Part shown: positions 17,201-25,702 of the stretch, piece by piece
Numbering within the stretch: position 1 is the stretch's first letter
How the letters are laid out: each line of letters starts with the position of its first letter
Assembly (NCBI RefSeq): GCF_003628535.1
Contig: NZ_RBCI01000002.1
Span: 434,001-498,000 of the forward strand
Length of the DNA: 64,000 nucleotides
Direction of reading: 5' to 3'
Source of the DNA: Flavisolibacter nicotianae
GTDB lineage: Bacteria; Bacteroidota; Bacteroidia; Chitinophagales; Chitinophagaceae
Program-made: the position numbers and the translations under genes
The notes under the pieces: generated by a model
Database searches by the model: none
Told to the model about the DNA's origin: nothing
Seen by the model: only the letters and a program-made list of their open reading frames with translations

Positions 17201-17967
17201 AACTTCTCGATCACACCCAAACTAAACAGGGCAAAATCATATTTCACCGGGTCGTCTGCGTCAAAACGTTTCAGGTGGCCCGTTAGTTCCAGTGCCGTCA
17301 GCCAGTCGGTCTGTTTGCGGGTGATGAGGCCGACCTGTCTTGCCACTCTTGCCACGTGCAGGTCGACGGGACAAACCAGTTGCGCAGGCGAGATGGTTTG
17401 CCAAAGGCCAAAATCAACGCCGCAGTTGTCCCGCCGCACCATCCACCGCAAAAACATGCAAAGCCGTTTGCAGGTCGATCCACGGGCCGGCGTGGCAATG
17501 TGTTTTCGGGTGCGCTGCGGCGCTTCTTCCAGCGAAAAAAAATAGGTGTGAAAACCGGTCAGTGCGTTTTCAATGGTTTCATCGCCTGGCTGCATCCATT
17601 GGGCAAATGCCGTTTCCAGCGAGTCGTGGTGCGAATAATGGTGCCGAAAAAAATCAATGCAATACAGAAGATCGGTGGTGTTGAACGTGCGGTGTTTGAA
17701 GGCCAGCAAGCGCTTCAGGCCATCAATGCCGGGATCCAGGCAAAAGGCATGGGGTGCATTGTCCATCAGCAGCATCAGCTCCGTTGTTTTGTTGATGATA
17801 GTGGTGCGGTTGCCCCAGGCAAAAATGGACGCGAAGAACGCCGCGATCTCGATGTCCTGTTTTTGCGTAAAGCGATGCGGAACCGAGATCGGGTCGTGCG
17901 GAATAAACGAAGGCCGGTTGTACTCCGCCACTTTCCTGTCCAGGAATTCTTTCAGCTTTTCGGTCAC
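17197..17967 (-). CDS. TIGR02757 family protein
   Basis: 256-residue member of the TIGR02757/DUF2400 family, widespread in Bacteroidetes and of unknown function. Family-type segments are FIPHDPISVPHRFTQKQDIE near the start, FASIFAWGNRTTIINK, KRLCMFLRWMVRRDN and LVCPVDLHVARVARQVGL, which give it some likeness to HhH-type DNA glycosylase folds (inference). The start is GTG, with TAGCTTTG four nt upstream, so it can be transcribed on its own even though the hydrolase gene ends only 17 nt before it. Confidence 0.9.
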   Translation of the reverse strand: MTEKLKEFLDRKVAEYNRPSFIPHDPISVPHRFTQKQDIEIAAFFASIFAWGNRTTIINKTTELMLLMDNAPHAFCLDPGIDGLKRLLAFKHRTFNTTDLLYCIDFFRHHYSHHDSLETAFAQWMQPGDETIENALTGFHTYFFSLEEAPQRTRKHIATPARGSTCKRLCMFLRWMVRRDNCGVDFGLWQTISPAQLVCPVDLHVARVARQVGLITRKQTDWLTALELTGHLKRFDADDPVKYDFALFSLGVIEKF

Positions 17968-17971
17968 GGCG

Positions 17972-17979
17972 CAAAGCTA
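17972..17979 (-). promoter_or_regulatory. TIGR02757 promoter box TAGCTTTG
   Basis: On the minus strand TAGCTTTG is followed by CGCC and the GTG start, the same 4-nt arrangement as marR and tetR, and consistent with a leaderless transcript. Confidence 0.6.
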
Positions 17980-17984
17980 GGCAT

Positions 17985-18845
17985 TCAGCATGCAGGTGCT
18001 GCTGCAAAAGCCGTCACGATCTTTTCCCATTCTTTCAGAAAGAGCAGGTGCCCGCTGTGGCGGAAAATGTGCAGGTGCGATTGGGGCAGTTTTTTCAGCA
18101 GGTAGCCGGCGGTAGCCGGTGGCCACACGTTATCCTGTTCACCTGTCCAGATGTGCACGGGGCAGGTGATCTTGGTATAATCAATTTTAGCCCTGCCCAG
18201 GGCCCTGGCTTCGTAATAAACGCCGGCGCCCCGCTGTGCAAAGCCTTGCCTTGTTGCTTCGAGCAAGAGAGCGGAAACGGATTTCTCACCTGCTTCTTTT
18301 TTATCTGCCTCGGTCATACTGCGGATTGATTGCTTCAGCAGCGCAGCCGGGTCTTTTTCTGCCAGGCGGCCAACCTGCCGGAACAGGCACTTTGTTACAA
18401 ATGGACAATAGTGGTTCAGGAAGGTGATTGCTTTCCACCTGTCGGGCAGGACCGTCAATGCATCCCGGTTGGCAAAAGGGATTGCACTGTTAAGCAGGTG
18501 AAGGGCTGTAACGGTTTCCGGGTAGGCCTGGCTGTAAGCCTGTGCAAACAGGCCACCGGAACTCCATCCCGCCACCACGCACTGCCGGACCTGCAACTGC
18601 GAAAGGATTGCTTTTGCGTCGGCGGCTACCGTGGCCGGTGTGTATCGTTTGAAGAGAGAGGAACTGCCCACGCCTGGCCGGTTGGGACAAACGAACTGCA
18701 GGTCCAGTTGACGAAGCAACTCTCCGGAAGAAGGAAGGGCCTCGGAGGAGGAGCCGAAGCCATGAAAAAAGAGGACCGTTGTCGTGCCGTTTCCCAAAAT
18801 CCTTGCCTCGATGTTGCGGCCGTCAACGGTGAACAGGTTTGTCAT
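17985..18845 (-). CDS. Alpha/beta hydrolase
   Basis: Soluble 286-residue alpha/beta-fold hydrolase. The oxyanion-hole strand is VLFFHGFGSSSE, the nucleophile elbow is GWSSG with Ser95, and the catalytic His is probably in FRHSGHLLFLKEW near the C-terminus; the acid lies in IWTGEQDNVWPP. There is no signal peptide, so it acts in the cytoplasm. Substrate unknown. Its start overlaps the S41 peptidase stop by 4 nt, so the two are translationally coupled. Confidence 0.9.
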   Translation of the reverse strand: MTNLFTVDGRNIEARILGNGTTTVLFFHGFGSSSEALPSSGELLRQLDLQFVCPNRPGVGSSSLFKRYTPATVAADAKAILSQLQVRQCVVAGWSSGGLFAQAYSQAYPETVTALHLLNSAIPFANRDALTVLPDRWKAITFLNHYCPFVTKCLFRQVGRLAEKDPAALLKQSIRSMTEADKKEAGEKSVSALLLEATRQGFAQRGAGVYYEARALGRAKIDYTKITCPVHIWTGEQDNVWPPATAGYLLKKLPQSHLHIFRHSGHLLFLKEWEKIVTAFAAAPAC

Positions 18846-20215
18846 TTTGCCGGTGCATTTTGCAGGTATTGCACAGCCGCTTCCAGTACGTCGTCTTTCC
18901 CCGCTGCCACGTTTTTGGCCGTCGGGTGTACAACGATATCGGGTTGAATCCCCACACCTACAAACTCGGTACCGTCGCTGAAAAAATCACGCTTGGAACA
19001 AACGGCTGCCGTGCCGCCGCCGGGCAGTGTAAAAAACACGGGTTGGCCGGTGCTGCCACCGGAAGGTTCACCGATGACAAGTCCTCTTTGCATGCTTTTA
19101 AATGTAGCCGTAAAATCTTCAGCGGCCGAATAGGTTGCGGCGCTTGTCAGTACCACAACGGGCTTACTGAAAAATTTATTTTTATACGGTTTCCAGTCGT
19201 CTTCAGCAATTGTGCCTTTTTCAATGTCGCCCCAGGAGCGGCCCACAGGGCGGTATTGGCGAAGCACGGTTTTGCCGGTGTAAAATGGTTTGTCGGTAAG
19301 GCATCCGAGAATTTCAAACCCGTTGCCGCCGTTGCCGCCACCGTTGTTGCGCACATCAATAACCAGTGCACGGGTGGGTGCGATAAAAGCAAAAAGGCTG
19401 TCGAAGGCGTTTACAATTTTCTCATCATTAAAGGAATTGATTTGCAGGTAAGCTATGTTGCCTTTCAGGATTTGGAAAGTAAACAGCGGCAATCGATCCC
19501 AATAGCGCTCAACGGCTTTATACGTGAAGACCTGCGTCAGGCATTTTCCTTCCGGTGTTTTAAACGAAAGTGTTACAGTGGCGCCTGCGCTGCCCGGCGT
19601 CAATTCGTAACGGTAAATGCGGTCGGTACTGTCTTGCGCCGTGGAAAAATGCAGGAAAGGACTGATGTTTTTTTGGATGTGCTCAGTAATGGGTGTTCCG
19701 TTCCAGGCGGTCAGTTCCATGCCGGGCAGAATGCGTTGTTCTTCTTTTTTATCGGACGTGTTGCGCACCACGATAGCCCGGTTTTCAATCCAGCGGATCT
19801 CCAGCGGTACAATGCCGTTGCGTTGCTTGATGTAGCGGAAAGGGAGATTGACGCTGGTATGGCCATCCCGCAAGTGCTGATAAAAGTTTTGCAGCACCCG
19901 GTAGTAGTCGACCAGCGATGTGGTGGCCGCCACCTTTGGGATAAAGGTGGTGTAAAGGCTGTCCCAGTTTAGTGCAGGCACCAGGTCGAAGTTGGCGAAA
20001 TTGTATTTGGCTTCGGACCAGCACTTACTCAGGCCTGCAATCTTTTGTTCGGCGGTCAGTTGTGCTTTGGCTGCCGAGTCTTTCATCAAATCCGAAAAGT
20101 TGATTTTCTCCCAGCGGTTATGGTTAAAGCTTGTATAAGCGGTACTGTCGAATTTCTTTTGCGCAAATGCCTGGAGCGCAAATACAGTCGTTAAAAGAAG
20201 AAAGATCTTTTTCAT
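18842..20215 (-). CDS. S41 family peptidase
   Basis: Exported serine protease of the C-terminal processing/tricorn-core group, 457 residues with a signal peptide (KKIFLLLTTVFALQAFAQ). The S41 core is visible as ALVIDVRNNGGGNGGNG, then SAATYSAAEDF with the probable catalytic Ser, and RGLVIGEPSGGSTGQP. No clear PDZ domain precedes it, though a degenerate one could occupy residues 150-260. It sits between two alpha/beta hydrolases with tight spacing (19 nt and a 4-nt overlap), suggesting a shared peptide or ester degradation role in the envelope. Confidence 0.9.
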   Translation of the reverse strand: MKKIFLLLTTVFALQAFAQKKFDSTAYTSFNHNRWEKINFSDLMKDSAAKAQLTAEQKIAGLSKCWSEAKYNFANFDLVPALNWDSLYTTFIPKVAATTSLVDYYRVLQNFYQHLRDGHTSVNLPFRYIKQRNGIVPLEIRWIENRAIVVRNTSDKKEEQRILPGMELTAWNGTPITEHIQKNISPFLHFSTAQDSTDRIYRYELTPGSAGATVTLSFKTPEGKCLTQVFTYKAVERYWDRLPLFTFQILKGNIAYLQINSFNDEKIVNAFDSLFAFIAPTRALVIDVRNNGGGNGGNGFEILGCLTDKPFYTGKTVLRQYRPVGRSWGDIEKGTIAEDDWKPYKNKFFSKPVVVLTSAATYSAAEDFTATFKSMQRGLVIGEPSGGSTGQPVFFTLPGGGTAAVCSKRDFFSDGTEFVGVGIQPDIVVHPTAKNVAAGKDDVLEAAVQYLQNAPAK

Positions 20216-20234
20216 ATTCTGCAGGGTTTATGGG

Positions 20235-21149
20235 TTATCGAATGGAGGGAAGAAAGGCCAGGATTTTTTCGGCATACCACTGCGGTTCTTCCTGGAAGGG
20301 CGCATGGCCACCAATGTAATGAACAACCGTTTGGTGGGGAAAGCGAAAGCTCTTGTAATGATCGGGACCGATCGCGTAATCCTGGTCACCGGTCATCACG
20401 AACACGGGACATTTGATGCGTGCCGTTTGCGGTGTGTAGTCTTTCCAGTAGGCCGGAATCGACCAGCATTGCGTGGCAAAGTCGCGGTTGAATTTACCGG
20501 CCGAAAACGTTATCGAGTCGTTGAACTTTTTTTCATAGGCGTTGCGGAACATCAGCTTGTACCAGATGTCTTTTTTCGAAAGTTTTTCGTGCACTTTCCA
20601 AACGCGTTCGTTCAGGGGCAGCGATGCATTTCTGAACGCCGACTGGTCTTTCATGTCCAGCACCTTCAGGCCAAATTCCAGGTGGCTCGTCATCGCGGCC
20701 TGCATGTTCAGCGTGCAGTGGATATAGAGAAGAGCCGAGATGCTCGCCGGGTGTTGAAGGGCATAATTGGTGATCAGGATTCCGCCAAACGAATGGCCCA
20801 TCACCGCCCACTTTCTAATGCCCAGGTAGTGCCTGATTTCTTCCATGTCTTTGATCATGCGCTCCAGCCGGTAGTCGCAGTTCCTGGCAGAGTCGGAACG
20901 GCCGCTGCCGCGCTGGTCGAAATAAATCATCTGCATCTTTTGCTCGATGAGGGGAGCGCCGGCCATGGCTTCGTAGTAGTATGAATTGGAACCGGGTCCG
21001 CCGTGCACGAACAGGCAGGGCTTCCCTTCGCCGGCAATGCGTACGTAGAGTTTAACGCTGTCGGATGTGGTAAAATAGAACTGTCTTTCGTTTGCTGAAG
21101 CCGACGTTAGCAGGAGCAGGAGAAGCAGGCAGGAAAGAAGGGTTTTCAT
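20235..21149 (-). CDS. Exported alpha/beta hydrolase, proline iminopeptidase-like
   Basis: 304-residue S33-type hydrolase with a signal peptide (LLSCLLLLLLLTSASA). The HGGPG oxyanion motif is at about 49-53, FDQRGSGRSD follows, Ser120 lies in GHSFGG, the acid in TGDQDYAIGP and the His in GGHAPFQEEP. This is the layout of prolyl aminopeptidases and related esterases; the true substrate is open. It is first in an operon with the S41 peptidase and second hydrolase. A 21-bp direct repeat and TTTG box lie upstream in the same geometry as the LytTR operon. Confidence 0.9.
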   Translation of the reverse strand: MKTLLSCLLLLLLLTSASANERQFYFTTSDSVKLYVRIAGEGKPCLFVHGGPGSNSYYYEAMAGAPLIEQKMQMIYFDQRGSGRSDSARNCDYRLERMIKDMEEIRHYLGIRKWAVMGHSFGGILITNYALQHPASISALLYIHCTLNMQAAMTSHLEFGLKVLDMKDQSAFRNASLPLNERVWKVHEKLSKKDIWYKLMFRNAYEKKFNDSITFSAGKFNRDFATQCWSIPAYWKDYTPQTARIKCPVFVMTGDQDYAIGPDHYKSFRFPHQTVVHYIGGHAPFQEEPQWYAEKILAFLPSIR

Positions 21150-21168
21150 TTTGTTTTGTTTGATGATA

Positions 21169-21241
21169 CAAAGAGACTGCGGGCAGTGCCGTTTTTCAAA
21201 TCAGTCCGGACGAATGACGCATGAAGGCGGATGAATGACGC
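21169..21241 (-). promoter_or_regulatory. Candidate LytTR-regulated promoter of the hydrolase/S41 operon
   Basis: Plus-strand units GGACGAATGACGC (21208-21220) and GGATGAATGACGC (21229-21241) repeat with a 21-bp period. On the minus strand they sit 35 nt before a TTTG box (21172-21169, context TCTCTTTG), which is 19 nt before the ATG. The spacing fits a LytTR dimer bound on one DNA face and standing in for a -33 element. The distal part overlaps the end of the CPBP gene. Confidence 0.6.
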
Positions 21242-22008
21242 TGAAGGGAAGGGCTGTTTCCGGCGGTCGTGTGCAAAGCCAGTTGCCGGCATACCAGCAA
21301 ATGAAGCGGGATTGAAAGGAGTGCAAAAATGGTCGCCATAGCAATCGGGGGAAACGCATTGCTGCCACCTGCGGTGTGCATCACGCTGTTCGTAAGATGA
21401 TACACGATATTGCCCGCCCAGTGCACGCCGAACGTGTACCAGATGTTACCGGTCAGCAACAGCGGGAGCGCAAGTTGTATGCCCAGCACAAGCGCATAAA
21501 GAAAATAGACCGGTTCATCAAGTCGGTGAATGTGATTGAGGCCATAGACAAGCGCCGACACGGCGACCACCAGGGATTTCGTCCACCTGTGCCCGGCATG
21601 ACGGAAGATATAGCCGCGGGTGAGCACATCTTCCGTTAGCGACGAGATGGCGCAGCCAAAAATCAGCAGGGCAGCCTGCGGCAGGAACTGGTGCAGGGGC
21701 GGAACGAAGCTGACGACCTCAATGTCCAATAAGAGACAACTGAGAAAAAGCAGCGTGCTGACGGCAAGACCAGTGAGCAGGCCTGTGAGAAAATACACGG
21801 GAAACGATTTCTTTACCGCCAGGCCCCAGCCGTTCATGGTTTTGTCGCCCTGCCATTTCGAGACGATAAAACCGGCGAAGAAAAACAAGCCGGAGATGGT
21901 CAGGAAACCTGTGGCGCTGTTGCGGTACAGGATAAAATATTCGGCCGTGTGATAGCAGGCAAAAAGCAGGACAAACCCGGCGATGATTTTAAAAACAGGC
22001 GGTTTCAT
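21196..22008 (-). CDS. CPBP family intramembrane metalloprotease
   Basis: Polytopic 270-residue protein with about eight hydrophobic stretches. The three CPBP (Abi/CAAX protease-like) motifs are visible: EDVLTR (motif 1, EDxxxR instead of EExxxR), YGLNH (motif 2) and HWAGN (motif 3). Such proteins act as membrane proteases in peptide processing or signalling. The start at 22008 gives a normal membrane-inserting N-terminus and lies just downstream of a promoter; a longer frame is unlikely. Its C-terminal residues RHSSAFMRHSSG are encoded by the direct repeat that precedes the next gene. Confidence 0.85.
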   Translation of the reverse strand: MKPPVFKIIAGFVLLFACYHTAEYFILYRNSATGFLTISGLFFFAGFIVSKWQGDKTMNGWGLAVKKSFPVYFLTGLLTGLAVSTLLFLSCLLLDIEVVSFVPPLHQFLPQAALLIFGCAISSLTEDVLTRGYIFRHAGHRWTKSLVVAVSALVYGLNHIHRLDEPVYFLYALVLGIQLALPLLLTGNIWYTFGVHWAGNIVYHLTNSVMHTAGGSNAFPPIAMATIFALLSIPLHLLVCRQLALHTTAGNSPSLQRHSSAFMRHSSGLI

Positions 22009-22023
22009 GTGCGTTGTTTGACA

Positions 22024-22092
22024 CAAAGAGAGACAGGATACAAGGGCAGGAAAAACAAGAGTTGACGAATGACGGAAAGAGGTTGCTGAGTG
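22024..22092 (-). promoter_or_regulatory. Candidate LytTR-regulated promoter of the CPBP gene
   Basis: Plus-strand GTTGACGAATG (22061-22071) recurs as GTTGCTGAGTG (22082-22092), 8 of 11 matching, exactly 21 bp apart. On the minus strand a TTTG box (22027-22024, context TCTCTTTGTGTC) follows after 33 nt and the ATG after 15 more. The box context TCTCTTTGTRTC is shared with the hydrolase operon promoter. Confidence 0.55.
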
Positions 22093-22144
22093 TTGGTTTT
22101 TGAACTTTTTCAGGATTCTGTTTTCAGACTTATTTTCAGGCCTC

Positions 22145-22182
22145 TTCACACCCCGGAGTTTTTAAAACTTCTGGGGTGTGAA
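22145..22182. repeat. Palindrome behind the REP transposase relic
   Basis: TTCACACCCC (22145-22154) pairs with GGGGTGTGAA (22173-22182), with inner partial pairing GAGTTT/AAACTTC. There is no T-run after it on the transposase strand, so it is less likely a terminator than a REP-like target palindrome of the adjacent transposase. Confidence 0.6.
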
Positions 22183-22201
22183 AAAATGTGCCGGCCAAAA
22201 G

Positions 22202-22806
22202 TCAAAATTTCCGCTGGACAGGTTGCCTGTGCAATTCAATAAAGGACGTGATTGACCCGAACCAATCAAGTAGTTCTTCGTGTTTCAACAGGCTGTTTTG
22301 AGAAACGATCTGCCGGTATGAGGAAAATGGCCAGTCTTCAACATGCCTGCAGAAGCCATGATGAACCGGATTGGCGTGTATATAGTGGACAAGCTTTGTA
22401 TAGTAGGCGGGTGTATTGATCAGGCGGCGGCTGAACGGTTCGAGAAACAATTTGCCAATGCGGCCTTGTTGCATGTTAAACGCTTTGGTATCGGCATTGA
22501 AAAAATTACTGAATTGCTGCAGGACATAAACAGGTTTCGAAGATGCGGGTCGAGCCTTCGTGCCTTCACGGGTTTTACCATAATCTTCGATGGTTTGTTC
22601 TGTTTTGGTGGCAATGAAAAAGTGAACATGATTGGCAGGAGACAGTAGCAAAAAATATCCCCAACAGGACCGATGTGTTTTGAAAACAGGTGCAGGAAAT
22701 ACCGGTAATTGTCGGCGGTAAGAAAAAGTTGTTCCTTACCTGCGGCATGGTTAAAAACATGATAATACCTGTCGGGGTGGAAAGCCGCTTTGAAGTCTTT
22801 TCCCAT
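22202..22806 (-). pseudogene. REP-associated (Y1/RAYT) transposase, frameshifted
   Basis: Relic or recent loss of an HUH-type single-strand transposase. The first frame (MGKDFKAAFHPDRYYHVFNH ... IFCYCLLP) changes frame at about 22633, where the metal-binding motif should read PNHVH. The downstream frame supplies NHVHFF and the catalytic-Tyr region VHYIHANPVHHGF, ending at 22202. One missing A in CCAAT (CCAAAT expected) would restore the frame. All parts are otherwise well kept, so the lesion looks recent, or it could be a sequencing error. A palindrome lies just behind the stop. Confidence 0.85.
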
Positions 22807-22848
22807 TATCAAAGAATAAAGAGAAAACCTTTTTTTGCAAGCCGCCGC

Positions 22849-23610
22849 CTATTTCCCCAGCCACTCTTTGAACTCCACCACCTTGTCCAAACTCACAAAC
22901 ACATCTTCCTTCATCGCCGGCGACAGATCCAGCTTGATCCTGCCTTTGGAGTACACATGGATATTTTCAATGGCAGTCAGCTTTACCATCATCTGCCGGT
23001 TGATGCGATAGAAAACTGCAGGGTCGAGCATCAGCGACAACTTGTCCAGGCTAAAATCAACCGGGTAACGGTGGTTGTCTTTCGTAACCAGGAAGGTAAT
23101 CTTCTCCGCGCTGTAGAAATAGTGAATATCATCCACCTCCACCGTCATCAGGCGGGAACCGATGGAAACCAAAAAACGGCTTTTGTAGTCGGGCTCTTTT
23201 TTCTGCAGCGAGTGAAGCAACTGCTCCAGGCTTTTGCCGCTGGCTTGTTTTTCGGAATGAATGCGTTTGAACTTCTCGATGGCCTTCACCAGCTCTTCGT
23301 AGTTCAGCGGCTTCATGAGATAGTCAACGCTGTTGACCTTAAATGCCTTGATCGTGTATTCGTCAAAGGCCGTGGTGAAGATCACCGGCACATCGAGGTT
23401 GACCGATTCAAAAATGGAAAAGCTTTGCCCGTCCTCGAGGTGGATATCCATAAAAACCAGATCCGGATCTTTGTTTTCGCGGAACCATTGCACCGCTTCG
23501 GCTACCGATGGAATCTCGGCCAGCACGGTGATAGAAGGATCGTATTTCGCCAGCATGGCTTGCAGCCGTTGGGCAGACAGGTGTTCGTCTTCGATAATGA
23601 TTACGTTCAT
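22849..23610 (-). CDS. LytTR family response regulator
   Basis: 253-residue two-component regulator. The receiver domain (residues 1-120) has the acidic pocket EDE at 7-9, phospho-acceptor Asp55 in VFMDIHLEDG, Thr in IFTTAFDEY and Lys in DYLMKPLNYEELV. The C-terminal LytTR DNA-binding domain starts near residue 145 (FLVSIGSRLMTVEVDDIHYF ... FYRINRQMMVKLTAIENI). Its start overlaps the upstream kinase stop by 4 nt. It is the likely binder of the 21-bp direct repeats found ahead of this operon and two nearby transcription units. Confidence 0.95.
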   Translation of the reverse strand: MNVIIIEDEHLSAQRLQAMLAKYDPSITVLAEIPSVAEAVQWFRENKDPDLVFMDIHLEDGQSFSIFESVNLDVPVIFTTAFDEYTIKAFKVNSVDYLMKPLNYEELVKAIEKFKRIHSEKQASGKSLEQLLHSLQKKEPDYKSRFLVSIGSRLMTVEVDDIHYFYSAEKITFLVTKDNHRYPVDFSLDKLSLMLDPAVFYRINRQMMVKLTAIENIHVYSKGRIKLDLSPAMKEDVFVSLDKVVEFKEWLGK

Positions 23611-24656
23611 CGCTTCGGTTTTAACAGTGGAACTTGTACACGGAAACGGTCGGTGTGGTGAACCGTGGGTTTTCGGTCGGTGAGCATGGCGTATCGCTTG
23701 CGGATATTTTCGAGCCCGATACCGGTGGAGCTTTCGGCCTGCTCTCGCTGTTGGATGTTGTTCTCCACCTGCAGGGTGTTGCCGGCAGCCGATACATTGA
23801 TTACAAGCGGTTCCTGCGCCGACATGCGGTTGTGCTTTACGGCGTTCTCCACGAGCAATTGCAGTGTCAGCGGCGGAAGCAACAGGTCGCCTGTACCGGC
23901 AGCAATCGTTTTCTCCAGCCTGATCTTTTGATCGAACCGGATCTGCAAAAGAAAAAAGTACGCATCCAGAAAACCCAGTTCTTCGTCCAGGCTTACGAGC
24001 TCCGCTTCTTTTTGTTCCAGGATATAGCGGTAGGCTTTCGCCAGGTGCTGAATGAATTGATCGGAGAGTTCGGCATTGACATGCACCAGCGACGAAAGCA
24101 CGCTTAAGCTGTTGAAAAGAAAGTGCGGGTTTACCTGGCTTTTCAGCGCCTGCAACCGCACCTGGGCAAACTCCCGTTCCAATTGCTCGGCCTGCGCCTC
24201 TTTCTGCCGCGCAACCTGGTAAATATTCAGGCCCGATAAAAATGTGTAAATGAAAATGGTTCCCAGCATGTAAAGGCCGATATAGCGGCGAAAGGTCCAG
24301 AGATTTGGGTCGGCCGGGTTGCCGTTCACCAGCGGCTGCTCGATGTATTTGACAAAGCCAAATAAAAACCAGTAAGTCAGAAACAAAATGAGGATGATCT
24401 CCACGACGTAGCGCAGTCCGACGGGTTTGAAGTTTTTAAAAACGTAGTTGTTCAACAGGATGGTGCCGTGGATGAGCAGCGCAATCCCCGTCAGCCGCAC
24501 GACGGTAAACAACAGCTCCCGCGAGATGATTCGAACCGAAAATGTTTTGTCGATGTAGGCAAAAAACACCGGGTAGAGAAGACTGACCAGCAGGATCACG
24601 GTGAGTGTGAGCCGGAAGGGCGAAATGGGTTTTTGTATCGTCAGGTTTTGCTTCAC
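23607..24656 (-). CDS. LytS-like sensor histidine kinase (intact)
   Basis: 349-residue membrane kinase with four N-terminal hydrophobic segments (about 18-35, 48-70, 85-105, 127-147), then a His_kinase domain with SQVNPHFLFNSL (His178) and an ATPase domain with the N box LLVENAVKHN and G box TGIGLENIRKRY. All catalytic motifs are present, so it should phosphorylate the LytTR regulator that follows with a 4-nt overlap. It also overlaps the preceding kinase-like gene by 4 nt, pointing to fixed stoichiometry. Confidence 0.94.
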   Translation of the reverse strand: MKQNLTIQKPISPFRLTLTVILLVSLLYPVFFAYIDKTFSVRIISRELLFTVVRLTGIALLIHGTILLNNYVFKNFKPVGLRYVVEIILILFLTYWFLFGFVKYIEQPLVNGNPADPNLWTFRRYIGLYMLGTIFIYTFLSGLNIYQVARQKEAQAEQLEREFAQVRLQALKSQVNPHFLFNSLSVLSSLVHVNAELSDQFIQHLAKAYRYILEQKEAELVSLDEELGFLDAYFFLLQIRFDQKIRLEKTIAAGTGDLLLPPLTLQLLVENAVKHNRMSAQEPLVINVSAAGNTLQVENNIQQREQAESSTGIGLENIRKRYAMLTDRKPTVHHTDRFRVQVPLLKPKR

Positions 24657-25702
24657 GCGGGTAAAAGAGGGATGGTCATTCGCACCACCTGGCCTTCGGT
24701 GGCGACTGAAATTTCTTTATTCAGGAAATGGAACTGCTCCTGCAGGTAACGGAACTGCGGGCTTTGTTCTTCGGTGGCCGCTTTCGGCTGGTTGGAGTAG
24801 CGGATCTGCAGTGTGCCCTCTTCCTGCGACAGGGCCATGCGCAAGGGCCTGGCGGCCGACATCGTGTTGTTCTGCAGCACCTGTTCCATCACGATCAGCA
24901 AGGTATGCGGCGGTACCGTGTAGCGGTCGGTTTCCATGTTCGCTACCTGCACCTGGAGCTTTTTGCCAAATCGTTGCTCCGTCAAAAAAAGAAACGACTG
25001 CAAGAACGCGAGTTCCTGTTCCAGCGGAACGGTTTGCTTGTCGCGTTGCTCCAGCAAATAGCGGTACGACCGCGAAAGCTTTTCGATAAATTGTTCGGCC
25101 AGGTCTGCATCGACATAGACAAGAGAACTCAGGGCATTCAGGCTGTTGAAAAGAAAGTGCGGGTTGAGCTGGTTCTTCACCGCTTCAAACTGCGACTGGG
25201 TGTATTGCCGCTGCCACCGCGCCACTTCAATGTTTTGGAGCTGCAGGTAGCGAAAGATGCGGAACGACGTCATAAACGCATACACAACGATCAGGAAGGT
25301 GATGTCGATCGTCAGGATCATTTTGAGCTTGCGCTGCAGAAAGTTCATGTCGTCTTCGGGATAAACCATGTAGGTAATGAAGATCCAGCGAAAGAATTCC
25401 ATGATGCAAAAACCGATGAGCAGTACAAAAAGAATTTCCCGCAGGAAGCGTTCGAAGCCGTTAGGGTTATGCTGGTATTTTTTGTTGAAATAGCGGATGG
25501 AATAATACAGCAGGTAAAGGACGACAAAGGTCTGCAGCATGATGGGCCAGCCCTGGGAATAAAAATCCCTGAATGCATACAATGGGAAAAAAGCATGGCC
25601 ATTGTTGATGTAACTGTACATCACCATCAGCAGGAAATTCAGCAACAAGCCTCCGGTAACAAAAAGGAAATGAATGTTGGTATAAAATGCTCTTTTTCTC
25701 AA
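24653..25702 (-). CDS. LytS-like kinase with degenerate ATP-binding domain (probable pseudokinase)
   Basis: 349 residues, same layout and length as the next gene: four membrane segments, then NQLNPHFLFNSLNALSSL with His182. The ATPase domain is degraded. Where the partner has LVENAVKHN this one has VMEQVLQNN, losing the N-box Asn and Lys-His; where the partner has GIGLENIRKRY it has no glycine motif (FRYLQEQFHFLNKEI). It probably cannot bind ATP normally but can still dimerise and perhaps accept a phosphate. I infer that it works with the intact kinase as a heteromer or sensor subunit. Overlaps of 4 nt on both sides. Confidence 0.88.
   Translation of the reverse strand: MRKRAFYTNIHFLFVTGGLLLNFLLMVMYSYINNGHAFFPLYAFRDFYSQGWPIMLQTFVVLYLLYYSIRYFNKKYQHNPNGFERFLREILFVLLIGFCIMEFFRWIFITYMVYPEDDMNFLQRKLKMILTIDITFLIVVYAFMTSFRIFRYLQLQNIEVARWQRQYTQSQFEAVKNQLNPHFLFNSLNALSSLVYVDADLAEQFIEKLSRSYRYLLEQRDKQTVPLEQELAFLQSFLFLTEQRFGKKLQVQVANMETDRYTVPPHTLLIVMEQVLQNNTMSAARPLRMALSQEEGTLQIRYSNQPKAATEEQSPQFRYLQEQFHFLNKEISVATEGQVVRMTIPLLPA

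Noticed and set aside
22155-22186. Reading the palindrome behind the broken transposase as a terminator
   Set aside because: The T-run needed on the minus strand is on the wrong side of the stem; REP-like origin fits better.
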